A stretch of DNA of 64,000 bases. It comes from Acidimicrobiales bacterium (GTDB lineage Bacteria > Actinomycetota > Acidimicrobiia > Acidimicrobiales > UBA8592). Position numbers and translations under genes: made by a program. The stretch covers positions 1-64,000 of the forward strand of contig JASLWO010000056.1 of assembly GCA_030740795.1 (NCBI GenBank), written 5' to 3'. The notes beneath the pieces are model-generated. The model did no database searches. It was not told the DNA's origin and worked only from the letters and a program-made list of their open reading frames with translations. Below, piece after piece: positions 38,344 through 47,525 of this stretch; position 1 is the stretch's first letter; each line of letters opens with the position of its first letter.

Positions 38344-38922
38344 CTAGAGATCAGTTCTAGAGCTCTCTTTACTTTTCTGTCCCTTTGCGGGGGCACACCT
38401 TGAATTATTCTCTAATGAGGAAGAGATCTCTTTCACGAGGCATGCGCTATACCCGATAAGGACGAGTTCATTTAGAAGTTCCTCTGATATTTCATCATCG
38501 ACGGAAACACGGATGGTCGTTACTCCTAGAACTGGGTCAGGAGTCAATAATGCATCGACTGGGCTTTGGGAAATCCCATCTATATCGGCTTCATTGAGAA
38601 TTTCATAGACTATTTCAGGACGTAAAGTTGTGCTAAACCATCGTTCTTTTCTCTTGGCTTCAACAGTTTGGTAAATTCCACCTCCCGAATCTGTAATGGC
38701 TCCTTTTATCTGAAAGTCTTTAATCCATTTTGTAAAATCTGGTCGACTCGGGCATGAACTAGATGCAATTATTTTTCGCATTTCACATAGAGTAAAATCC
38801 GCACTTGGGTGGGTTCCTGCTCGATATTCTTGCCCATCTTGAGATGTAAATACTATTTCGGCACCTGGGATGATGTGGGCTAATGCTGTTTCCAGTCTTA
38901 GTCTCTCGAGCTTGTCCCCCAT
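38344..38922 (-). CDS. hypothetical protein
   Basis: open frame from MGDKLERLRLE; no family recognised. Confidence 0.55.
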   Translation of the reverse strand: MGDKLERLRLETALAHIIPGAEIVFTSQDGQEYRAGTHPSADFTLCEMRKIIASSSCPSRPDFTKWIKDFQIKGAITDSGGGIYQTVEAKRKERWFSTTLRPEIVYEILNEADIDGISQSPVDALLTPDPVLGVTTIRVSVDDEISEELLNELVLIGYSACLVKEISSSLENNSRCAPAKGQKSKESSRTDL

Positions 38923-38941
38923 AGCATTAACCCTAAGAAGA

Positions 38942-38981
38942 TAGAAGCTGTGCGGCCGCACAGCCAGCCGCACAGCTTCTA
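38942..38981. promoter_or_regulatory. 15-bp perfect inverted repeat TAGAAGCTGTGCGGC/GCCGCACAGCTTCTA containing an overlapping alternative 16-nt palindrome
   Basis: read directly; intergenic, upstream of the 38922 (-) start. Confidence 0.65.
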
Positions 38982-39073
38982 GATCTTTTGCTTTTGCTTA
39001 TATGAAATTGTGGACTTTGGTCTCCATCTGGGGAAGTTGTTAAGCGATGCATTCCTCTATCCACATCTTCATA

Positions 39074-39087
39074 TTAGGCATGCCTAA
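39074..39087. promoter_or_regulatory. candidate DtxR-family operator TTAGGCATGCCTAA (perfect palindrome)
   Basis: 14-bp perfect palindrome with TTAGG/CCTAA half-sites; DtxR-family gene nearby. Confidence 0.5.
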
Positions 39088-39127
39088 CACTTTATGCAAG
39101 TCGTACTTTCTATTTTTTAAATTTTTT

Positions 39128-40504
39128 TTAATCTTCAACTACATGGTCTTTGAAGGTGCTGATAGCTGCATCCCATTGAGCTCGATCAAATCCACCTTCT
39201 TTATTGAGTGATGCTGCTGCATCCCAACCCATAGCCAAGGTGTGATGAAGATTATCTGGAACCAGCAACCCTTGTCTCCCAAATGGAATGAGACGTCCAA
39301 GAGATTTTGACCATTCCAACAACATTTCCCTCTCTGCCATAGTCTGCTTTTCAAAAACAGGATAAACCGAAGGCAACCTTCTCGATTTTGTTTCTACATG
39401 GTTTATCTTTGGCAACCGAAGATGATTGAGGTCAGATTTAACCATTTCCCCAAGGTCTTCATCTGAACTATTCCATAGTTCATCCCCTACCCAGCATGGT
39501 ATTTCCGCACAGAGAACCGTTACCCCGTCTGGATCATCCCCATCTCGATAGTTTTTGGGTTCCGAAAGTCGAGCAATTTTTGTTTCTACGCCAGGGAGAT
39601 AATGCGCATCAAACTCAGTGAATTGATCTTGTTCTAGAACAAGATAGGTAAGAATCATCCCTCGAACTCGTAAAGCTTCAGCGGCATTGATAATTTCCTG
39701 TGAGGGTTTTGGGTGGATCATTTTCGTCAGCGCAGTAAGGGGAGCTGTTGTCCAAACATATTCTGCTTCGTAATGCGTATCCCCGACAGAGACAATGCAA
39801 CCTTCTTCTTGGAGTTGAATCATATTCACCGGCGAATTCAGGTGTATCCGACCCCCTGCTTCTTCAACTGCTTGCGCGAGTGCTTCAACAATCTGCCCAT
39901 ACCCCAGCTTCGGGTAAAGGAAGGTTCTCCCTGCAGGAGTTGACGATTTTACGAGTCTTTTAAGAATCGCTAACGGTGATTTGGCTGAGACTCTACGACG
40001 GGCTTGTTCTCCATCTATTGCATGTCCGGGAACTCCCCAAAGTTTTTCCGCATACGGGCTATAAAACTGGGTTGCGACTGTTTTCCCTAGACGATTACTT
40101 ACCTCATCATCAAAAGTTTGTGGGGATTTTTTTACGAATGGACGTTGCAGAATATCAAGGGCAGAAAGAAATGAGAAGCGAAACGGGAGGTGCTTTATCA
40201 TGTCCGTTGTTCGTAAAGGAAAGGCAACCCAGCGATCGTAGAGACGGATCCTTCCGTTTCTTTCTCTGACTTGAAGTTCATCTCCTAGCAAGTCAGAAAT
40301 ACGTTGAAGGAGATGTGATGGAGTGGATGGGTGCAGTCGATGAGAACCAAAATCCACTCGTTGTCCTCTAATCTCAAAGCTTCCGGACATTCCGCCAACA
40401 CCATCAGCGCTCTCATAAACATCAACGTTATGGCCTGCTTCAGCAGCTCTCCATGCTGCCATGAGCCCAGCTGGCCCAGCACCAATAATTGCTATATCAG
40501 TCAT
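39128..40504 (-). CDS. FAD-dependent amine oxidase / protoporphyrinogen-oxidase-like or UDP-galactopyranose-mutase-like protein
   Basis: DIAIIGAGPAGLMAAWRAAEAGHNVDVYESADGVGGMSGSF; HRLHPSTP; KLWGVPGHAIDGEQARRRV. Confidence 0.82.
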   Translation of the reverse strand: MTDIAIIGAGPAGLMAAWRAAEAGHNVDVYESADGVGGMSGSFEIRGQRVDFGSHRLHPSTPSHLLQRISDLLGDELQVRERNGRIRLYDRWVAFPLRTTDMIKHLPFRFSFLSALDILQRPFVKKSPQTFDDEVSNRLGKTVATQFYSPYAEKLWGVPGHAIDGEQARRRVSAKSPLAILKRLVKSSTPAGRTFLYPKLGYGQIVEALAQAVEEAGGRIHLNSPVNMIQLQEEGCIVSVGDTHYEAEYVWTTAPLTALTKMIHPKPSQEIINAAEALRVRGMILTYLVLEQDQFTEFDAHYLPGVETKIARLSEPKNYRDGDDPDGVTVLCAEIPCWVGDELWNSSDEDLGEMVKSDLNHLRLPKINHVETKSRRLPSVYPVFEKQTMAEREMLLEWSKSLGRLIPFGRQGLLVPDNLHHTLAMGWDAAASLNKEGGFDRAQWDAAISTFKDHVVED

Positions 40505-40554
40505 ATTTAACTCCTACTGAAGTCATTGAGTTGGTTTCTCCTCCATCTAATATG

Positions 40555-40568
40555 TAAAGTATGCCTAA
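40555..40568. promoter_or_regulatory. candidate DtxR-family operator TAAAGTATGCCTAA
   Basis: 11/14 identical to the palindrome at 39074-39087; between divergent starts at 40504 (-) and 40611/40617 (+). Confidence 0.4.
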
Positions 40569-40610
40569 TTAATAACGTAAACTATACGTTCTACTAAGAC
40601 GTTACGAATT

Positions 40611-41570
40611 TTGGAAATGATGACACGAGCAATTGTTACCGGTGCCGCTGGATTTATAGGATCTCACCTCTCAGAAAAACTCCTTGCTGAAGGCTACACC
40701 ATTCTAGGGATAGACAATTTTGACCCTTGGTATGACCCGGAAATTAAAAAAGCAAATATTAACAACTGTTTATTGCATGACAACTTTGACCTCATTGACG
40801 CAGATATTAGATCCGTTGATTTCCTATCTCTTTTCAAAGAAGGCGATACGGTTTTCCACCTTGCAGCACGACCAGGAGTTCAAGATTCATGGGGAAACGG
40901 TTTTGCAGATAGCGTTGAAAATAATATTTATGGAACGCAACGCATCTTTGAAGCGGCCTTACATACTGGGGTAAGAAGAGTCGTCTTTGCATCAAGTTCT
41001 TCAATCTACGGCGCTTCTGCTACAGAATTGAAAAGAGAAGTACATCCGATAAGTCCATACGGTGTCTCTAAGGCAGCATGTGAACAATTGGCTGAGGTTT
41101 ACAGAGAACGAGGGTTAGATCTTGTCCCAATGCGTTATTTCACTGTGTATGGTCCTCGACAAAGACCGGATATGGCTATGAATCGTTTATTCAGGGCATC
41201 TCTACCTGGCTCTTTCCGTTTCCCTCTTCGGGGAAATGGTACTCAGCGCAGAGAATTTACATTTGTGAAAGATGTTGTTGAAGCCACTATCAGAGCTGGA
41301 TACACGTTAGAAAATGCCTCATCCGAAGCGTTTGATATCGGTGGAGGGGTTTCTGCCTCTCTTGCTGAAGTAATGGACATGGTTGAAGAAATAGTAGGAT
41401 CATCCATCCGAGTTGATCAACATCCACTTGCAGCCGGAGATCCTCTCATTACAGTTGCTTCCACAGAATCAGCGAAAGAATTACTTGGTTGGGAAGCAAC
41501 AACATCTTTACGTGATGGACTTCAGGAACACTATGAATCATTTAGTGGAAGTTTAACTTTAGTTTCGTAA
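40611..41570 (+). CDS. NAD-dependent sugar epimerase/dehydratase
   Basis: AIVTGAAGFIGSHLSEKLLAEGY; SSSIYG; YGVSKAACEQLAEVY. Confidence 0.92.
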   Translation: MEMMTRAIVTGAAGFIGSHLSEKLLAEGYTILGIDNFDPWYDPEIKKANINNCLLHDNFDLIDADIRSVDFLSLFKEGDTVFHLAARPGVQDSWGNGFADSVENNIYGTQRIFEAALHTGVRRVVFASSSSIYGASATELKREVHPISPYGVSKAACEQLAEVYRERGLDLVPMRYFTVYGPRQRPDMAMNRLFRASLPGSFRFPLRGNGTQRREFTFVKDVVEATIRAGYTLENASSEAFDIGGGVSASLAEVMDMVEEIVGSSIRVDQHPLAAGDPLITVASTESAKELLGWEATTSLRDGLQEHYESFSGSLTLVS

Positions 41571-41590
41571 CCCGATATCTATTCAGGGCT

Positions 41591-43087
41591 TCAGCTCTTT
41601 TCAAAAACCCTTTTAGAAACACTCAATTTCTTTCTCGTTCCTTCAATCATGAGTACGTTTGATGTTTCTCTGTATCGAAGGGCTGGATTACTCGATTGAA
41701 CAATTTGCTTTTTCAACACAGTCAAAATTATTGCTAATCCTAGGGCGGTGAGCCACGCAGCATTAAGCAAGACCGCTCGCTGGTCAAAATCTGTGAAGTC
41801 CGGGGATATCGCTGAAATTGATTGATAAATCGGATAACTAGTTTCATGAAAATCAACGACCAGTGTTCTTCGGTCAGTAGTCGCTTCAAAGGCCAGCCAT
41901 AACCAGGCCGTTGTCCCACTAAGGCCACCAATAAAGATAAACCACTTCCATATTTTGCTTTTCTCAGCAAGAATCGCCATGGCAATAATAGCTGCGGGGA
42001 GAATAACAACGAGTTGTCTTCCCGGCCACCACCAACCATGCATTGTTAGAGCAACCCACGTAGCTACCCCCCAACCAACACAAATACAAAAAACCAAATC
42101 TAAGGAATTTTTTACTCGATTTCGTAGAAGTGAAGCTACCGAAGGGACCAGTGCAAAAAACGCTGGAGTCCAAGGTATAAGCCCAAATTGTTCATCAAAT
42201 AGGAGGCCCGATAAACGCCGTGTTCGAGCTGGAATATTAGGGCTTCTCCCAAAGACCTCAAATTCTCCATTTACAAAATGGTCTCCAGTAGCGTATACCG
42301 TCCAACCTCCATAAATTCTCTTGTGAACAATGAGATAGGCTGCAGCTAAAACGATCATTATCCCTGTGAATACTGCGAGTTTTCTTTTTTCCGCTTTCCA
42401 GTTTCGTAGAAGAAATAGTAGGGCTATAGCAATCGTTACCGGAACGTATTTCACGGATAACCATGGTAGGGCCGTCAATGTGGCCGCTAAACCTATGATT
42501 TTGTTCTTTGTTATAGGACCTGAGATGATGCCTATGCTCAAAACAACAGCTAATGCTGCTGGCATCTCAGGGTAGATTTGTGTCGCATAGGACGTCATTG
42601 GTGGAGCTGCGAAAAAAATGCCAACGACACCTGCTGCCAGGTTCTCTGAAACATTAAATCTACGAACTGCTACCCATAGCGTTGCCATCGCAGTGAAAGC
42701 CGCAATCGCTGCAAGTGTGATTTTCGCAGCCAACCATCCTCCCAGCCCCATAGGAATTGATAAGAGTAATGGAAGCAATGGATCATGTGGACTGATTCGT
42801 TGACCATCTTCGTTCAAGTCAATCGTTTGTTGATTTAATCGAATCTCGTGAAATGGCAGATATCGCTGTTCGTCAAGTTCATCGCTTATATCCAGGTCGA
42901 AATCTTCGTAAATACTGAGTGCAGTAAGTAAATATTGCGGTTCGTCAACACTGATTTTCGCTCCATATGTGGCCCGTGCATTAATTGCGCTCATAGCTAT
43001 AAGAAAAGTTGTTGCAAAAACAAGAGCTAATTTAAGCGCAAATGACCTAATCAAAGATGTTCCGCCCTTCGGATAACAAGAAACCAT
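41591..43087 (-). CDS. polytopic membrane protein, glycosyltransferase-39-like
   Basis: multiple TM segments; DEPQYLLTALSIYEDFDLDIS motif near the N-terminus. Confidence 0.65.
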   Translation of the reverse strand: MVSCYPKGGTSLIRSFALKLALVFATTFLIAMSAINARATYGAKISVDEPQYLLTALSIYEDFDLDISDELDEQRYLPFHEIRLNQQTIDLNEDGQRISPHDPLLPLLLSIPMGLGGWLAAKITLAAIAAFTAMATLWVAVRRFNVSENLAAGVVGIFFAAPPMTSYATQIYPEMPAALAVVLSIGIISGPITKNKIIGLAATLTALPWLSVKYVPVTIAIALLFLLRNWKAEKRKLAVFTGIMIVLAAAYLIVHKRIYGGWTVYATGDHFVNGEFEVFGRSPNIPARTRRLSGLLFDEQFGLIPWTPAFFALVPSVASLLRNRVKNSLDLVFCICVGWGVATWVALTMHGWWWPGRQLVVILPAAIIAMAILAEKSKIWKWFIFIGGLSGTTAWLWLAFEATTDRRTLVVDFHETSYPIYQSISAISPDFTDFDQRAVLLNAAWLTALGLAIILTVLKKQIVQSSNPALRYRETSNVLMIEGTRKKLSVSKRVFEKS

Positions 43088-44655
43088 GTCAATAAGAATG
43101 AAATAATTACGAGAACTAGTGCCATAATTCCTGCTTCGGCCACAAATGCATCTTCAAATGAGCTAAATATACGTGTCGCTAATGTTGAGAATCCTAGTGG
43201 CGAAATGAGGAGCGTAATGGGAAGTTCCTTCATTGTTGACAAAATAACAAGTCCGGCAGCTGCTCCCATACCTGGCGCCATCAATGGAAGATCTATCCGC
43301 ATAAATCTTGAAGTCTTCTGAGCGCCCAGAGTTCTACCAGCATCATGTAATCTCTTGGGAACTGCTGCAACAGCGACTAAAACGATACCCATAGCTAAAG
43401 ATCCAAATCGTACAACATACGAAAAAATTAATAACGCTTTTGTATTATTGAAAAGGTCATAGGCCCAATCTGTTCGAAGTGTCCAAAATCGCATGGAAAG
43501 CGCGACTAAAAGTCCAGGAAGAGCAAACGTCGCAATAACAACTGCATGAGAAAATGTTCCTATCCGAGACTTATAACGCACAACCATATATGCGATCGGG
43601 AGAACCGCTAAAACAGCAGCGATACCAGCAAGCACACTAATAGAAAACGTATTCCAAGCTGATTCCCAAACCTGTTCCCGGTCAATGGTGAGAGGACGAC
43701 CACCTACTGTAGAACGAAAGATGCCATCTGAAGCCCAGTCTCCAATAGCAAGCATTGGAGCCCCGATCGAGAAAACACTGATAAAGGCTGCAAAGAAGAA
43801 TGCTGGTTTCCTCCATTTACCGAGCGAATACTCAAGTGGTTCTCCTATTAGAGCTTCATCCATTTTGAAGGTCACACGTGAAAAGAGTCGTTCAGATATG
43901 ACAATGACACCTGCGAGCAAAAGCAATATGAGACTTAAAGCTAGTGCTACTGACTGATTCGCTAACTGAGACATGAATATCGCTCGCGTTAACGTGTCAT
44001 AACGCATCAATTGCACAGCCCCAAAATCACTAATTGTGTATAAAAAGACGATAAGAGTTCCCGCCGCTATGACAGGACCTGCTTGTGGGAGCACAACTCT
44101 CGTAAAGGTTGTGGCAGGCGACTTACCTAGAACTCTTGCGCTTTCCTCTAGCGACCTCGGTAATTGGCGAAAACGAGCCGCTACAGGTAAATAAACATAT
44201 GGGTAACAAAATAATGTAAGTACTAGCCATGCTCCAAAGAACCCTCGCATTTCAATTGTTTGTTCAATGCCAATGCTTGAGAAAAATCTGTTTGTTAAAC
44301 CACCTGGGTTCATTGTTCGAATAAATGCTGCAGCACCAAGGAATGTAGGGAAAACCAAAGGTATTGGGAGAATAACTCTCCAAACCTTCTTCCCATATAA
44401 ATCAGTTCGGCTAGTTAACCAGGCGAGCAACGTTCCTATTAGGGCGGTTGTTAGAGCAACTGCGAAAGCTAGAGACACGGACCGCCAGAGCGGGGTAAGG
44501 ATTCTTTTCGTCCCTATCAGACTTAATGGATCAGCGTCTTCTGTGAAATTCCTTAAGACAAGATAAATGCCTGGAAAACTAAAGAGGAAGGCCAGAAGGA
44601 ATACAGCTGTCCTGAGTCCTGCCGGAGCACCTCGCTTAATTTGTATTTCGGTCAC
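43051..44655 (-). CDS. fbpB: iron ABC transporter permease (FbpB-like)
   Basis: two permease domains; EESARVLGKSPATTFTRVVLPQAGPVIAAG and DAGRTLGAQKTSRFMRIDLPLMAPGM EAA loops. Confidence 0.92.
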   Translation of the reverse strand: MTEIQIKRGAPAGLRTAVFLLAFLFSFPGIYLVLRNFTEDADPLSLIGTKRILTPLWRSVSLAFAVALTTALIGTLLAWLTSRTDLYGKKVWRVILPIPLVFPTFLGAAAFIRTMNPGGLTNRFFSSIGIEQTIEMRGFFGAWLVLTLFCYPYVYLPVAARFRQLPRSLEESARVLGKSPATTFTRVVLPQAGPVIAAGTLIVFLYTISDFGAVQLMRYDTLTRAIFMSQLANQSVALALSLILLLLAGVIVISERLFSRVTFKMDEALIGEPLEYSLGKWRKPAFFFAAFISVFSIGAPMLAIGDWASDGIFRSTVGGRPLTIDREQVWESAWNTFSISVLAGIAAVLAVLPIAYMVVRYKSRIGTFSHAVVIATFALPGLLVALSMRFWTLRTDWAYDLFNNTKALLIFSYVVRFGSLAMGIVLVAVAAVPKRLHDAGRTLGAQKTSRFMRIDLPLMAPGMGAAAGLVILSTMKELPITLLISPLGFSTLATRIFSSFEDAFVAEAGIMALVLVIISFLLTWFLVIRRAEHL

Positions 44656-45719
44656 CTATTAAGGATGCCACTAGCCTCAATGATTCGCGACGCTTCTTCG
44701 AAACCTCCACCAAGTTTATCAAAATCAACTGAACCTATTTCCAACGCTGTTAGCTCAGGCAGAGCAGCATTTGGAACAACTCCAGCTGCTAGAGGATATT
44801 CAAATGTGCGATCAGTGAAATATTGTTGAACGGAAGCAGTCAAAAGATATCCGAGTAGGTCTTCAGCAGCTTCAACATTCTCTGACGAACCAAGCACAGT
44901 CGCAGCAGTAATTACCAGAAGAGACCCGATGTCATCATCACTAAAAGCATAATTTAAAGCTTTATGACTATCACCATTTACTGCTACCTCTTGGTAGTTG
45001 TAATAGTGATTGACCAATCCCATTGAAATTTCACCGCGTCCGGCTGCTTCAACGATTGACCGATTGTTAGGGTAGTATTTTGCTCCATTGTCTACCATGT
45101 CTTTTAACCATTGGGATGCAGTATCTGTCCCATACTGATCCATAAAGACGGTAAACCAATCAATGAAAGACCCATTAGTTCCAGGTATAGCCACCTTGCC
45201 CTCAAACTCTGGCCCCGTTAGATCAAAGACTGAATCTGGAAGAGTTTCTGGGCTGTATTCATCAGTGTTGTATACCAGAACACGCTTTCTTCCAGAGAAA
45301 CCAACCCATGTTCCAGCCGCAGAATGATTTTGCTCCTCCACTAACGAAAGTACCTCGTCATCAATTGTCCCTAATAGCCCTTTTGATTCAAGATACCCAA
45401 CTGGCCCTGGCGAACGGGAAAGGAAAACATCCGCTTGCGTCTTATCCCCTTCTTCGTTTAAGAGAAGAGCTAAATCAGTTGATGCCCCCCATCGCACTTG
45501 AACAGTTGTTCCAGTTTCACAAGCAAAAGCTTCAAGAACAGGATTTATAAGATTTTCAGTGCGTCCGGAATAGATCGTTACTGACCTTCCATTCCCATCA
45601 GAGCATTCACCGCTATAAATTTCAGCGGCCCTTCCATCAAGGAATTCAGGGTCGCTTCCACCACAGCCAGTAAGTAGGGTTGTTACTAAAATTGTTGAAA
45701 GAAGTATACGTAAAGCCAT
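44652..45719 (-). CDS. fbpA: Fe(III) ABC transporter substrate-binding lipoprotein (FbpA-like)
   Basis: lipobox LLTGCGG; VTIYSGRTENLINPVLEAFACETGTTVQVRWG; 4-nt overlap with fbpB. Confidence 0.93.
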   Translation of the reverse strand: MALRILLSTILVTTLLTGCGGSDPEFLDGRAAEIYSGECSDGNGRSVTIYSGRTENLINPVLEAFACETGTTVQVRWGASTDLALLLNEEGDKTQADVFLSRSPGPVGYLESKGLLGTIDDEVLSLVEEQNHSAAGTWVGFSGRKRVLVYNTDEYSPETLPDSVFDLTGPEFEGKVAIPGTNGSFIDWFTVFMDQYGTDTASQWLKDMVDNGAKYYPNNRSIVEAAGRGEISMGLVNHYYNYQEVAVNGDSHKALNYAFSDDDIGSLLVITAATVLGSSENVEAAEDLLGYLLTASVQQYFTDRTFEYPLAAGVVPNAALPELTALEIGSVDFDKLGGGFEEASRIIEASGILNR

Positions 45720-45747
45720 GGAGAGGAATATATCCCGATTTTTCCAA

Positions 45748-45766
45748 AAATGTAAAGCTACCCTAA
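45748..45766 (-). promoter_or_regulatory. candidate IdeR/DtxR box TTAGGGTAGCTTTACATTT
   Basis: 13/19 match by hand to the mycobacterial IdeR consensus TTAGGTTAGGCTAACCTAA (with its C/G variant at the centre), upstream of fbpA. Confidence 0.5.
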
Positions 45767-45775
45767 CATATTGTT

Positions 45776-47398
45776 ATGATTTTTAAAGCACAGCGAGAAC
45801 GGATGAAGAATCCTTGGGTTATCCTCACGACGGCCATTTTAAGTTTCGGGATTGCAGCCATCATTATTATCCAATTACTTGATTTCTCCGCATTTAAAGA
45901 TTCAATTAACCAAGCTGCTGATGAACCGGCGCAAGTAGTCATCGCACTCGGAGTGTTCTGCATAGCTTTCCTTTTCAGAGCGATTGCCTGGAAGAAAGTT
46001 CTTCCATCGATATCTCTTGGACAGAGTTTGGCTGGCATCCATCTCTCGCTTGGTGCAAACCATGTTCTCCCCCTCAGGTTGGGAGAACCACTTCGAATCG
46101 TCAGTATTATCAAACGAAGCGACACATCACTTGATGCAGCAACCGCTTCCACCCTCACGTTACGGGCAGCTGACATTCTCAGCGTTATCGTTATCGGAAT
46201 TGTTGTCGCTCCTTCAGCGTTTTCAGATCTTCTTGGCTGGATTGGCTGGTTACTGATCGGCATAATCGCAATTGTCGCTATTGGGTCATGGCGGTGGTTG
46301 AAAAAAATTATTCAAAATAATACTGATGTTAAATTACCCGGGCCATTAGCCCTTGGCTTATCAGCTTCAGCATGGTTACTTGAATCTGTATTGGTTTGGC
46401 AATGCGCACATTGGGCCGGCCTAGATATTTCGTGGAGCGATGCCTTGTTGGTAACAACAGTTGCAGTTGCGGCGCAAATAGCTGCAATCGCTCCGGGAGG
46501 GTTTGGAACGTATGAGGCAGCAGCTGTAGCCGCATATGTCGCGCTTGGTTATGACGCTGACATAGCCCTTGTAGCTTCTTTAACCGCCCACGCACTCAAA
46601 ACGTCATATTCCCTAATAGTTGGAGGTATAGCAATGGTTACCCCGAAACCAAGTTTGGTTGGCAGATTTAGATTACAGAAAACAGATGAACTTTCTCCGG
46701 AGATTCCAACTTCGTTGAACCCTGTTCTGCTATTTCTCCCAGCTTTTAATGAAGAAGATGCAGTCGCTGATTGTATTAAGAGAGCTCCGTCCCAAGTGTG
46801 CGGTTTGGATGTGCATTGCCTCATTATTGACGATGGATCCACAGACCGTACGGCAGATGTTGCGCGCGGGGCTGGTGCTGAAGTTCTTTCCTTAGAAAAA
46901 AACCAAGGTTTAGGTGCAGCTGTTCGAGTTGGATTATCTGAAGGTGTTAAGAGAGAATCCAGTGCCGTTATTTTTGCAGATGCAGATGGCGAGTACCCCC
47001 CAGAAGAATTAGAAAATCTTGTCGCTCCGATAGTTCAAGGAAAGGCTGATTACGTTGTCGGGAGTAGATTCCTAGGGGATATTGAATTTATGCGCCCTCA
47101 TAGACGTTTTGGGAATTTAGTGCTGACCCGGATTCTCTCAATAATTGCTAGAAGGCGTATCACGGATGGACAAACTGGTTATCGAGCGTTCTCTCCACGT
47201 GCCGCTAAAGCCGCTGAAGTTATTCACGACTTTAATTATGCCCAAATTATTACCTTGGATTTATTGGCAAAGGGTTACATCTATCTAGAAGTGCCAATTA
47301 GTTATCACTTTCGGACAACAGGTGAAAGCTTCGTGAAGCTCTTCCCTTATCTACGTAAGGTCGTTCCTGCCGTTTATCGAGAATTAAATTCGGTATAA
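45776..47398 (+). CDS. fusion: LPG-synthase/UPF0104-type flippase-like membrane domain plus GT2 (dolichyl-phosphate mannosyltransferase-like) domain
   Basis: N-terminal polytopic region with IHLSLGANHVLPLRLGEPLRI and PGGFGTYEAAAVAAY; C-terminal LLFLPAFNEEDAVADCIKRAP...IIDDGSTDRTADVARGAGAEV...FADADGEYPPE. Confidence 0.85.
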   Translation: MIFKAQRERMKNPWVILTTAILSFGIAAIIIIQLLDFSAFKDSINQAADEPAQVVIALGVFCIAFLFRAIAWKKVLPSISLGQSLAGIHLSLGANHVLPLRLGEPLRIVSIIKRSDTSLDAATASTLTLRAADILSVIVIGIVVAPSAFSDLLGWIGWLLIGIIAIVAIGSWRWLKKIIQNNTDVKLPGPLALGLSASAWLLESVLVWQCAHWAGLDISWSDALLVTTVAVAAQIAAIAPGGFGTYEAAAVAAYVALGYDADIALVASLTAHALKTSYSLIVGGIAMVTPKPSLVGRFRLQKTDELSPEIPTSLNPVLLFLPAFNEEDAVADCIKRAPSQVCGLDVHCLIIDDGSTDRTADVARGAGAEVLSLEKNQGLGAAVRVGLSEGVKRESSAVIFADADGEYPPEELENLVAPIVQGKADYVVGSRFLGDIEFMRPHRRFGNLVLTRILSIIARRRITDGQTGYRAFSPRAAKAAEVIHDFNYAQIITLDLLAKGYIYLEVPISYHFRTTGESFVKLFPYLRKVVPAVYRELNSV

Positions 47399-47482
47399 CC
47401 ATAATTTTACTATCTACTAATTTTATATTTTTAAGATTTCTATCGTGAAATGTTTTCAGTTTTAAAAAGGTTGCCTAAGATA

Positions 47483-47501
47483 TTAAGTTAAGTAACCCTT
47501 A
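47483..47501 (+). promoter_or_regulatory. candidate IdeR/DtxR box TTAAGTTAAGTAACCCTTA
   Basis: 13/19 hand match to TTAGGTTAGGCTAACCTAA, 24 nt upstream of the TTG start of the Fea1-like gene. Confidence 0.45.
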
Positions 47502-47525
47502 CACCCCAAATAAATGGAGGAAATT

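Noticed and set aside
40577-40593. AACGTA-aacta-TACGTT inverted repeat upstream of the epimerase
   Set aside because: Only 6-bp arms in AT-rich intergenic DNA; could be chance.
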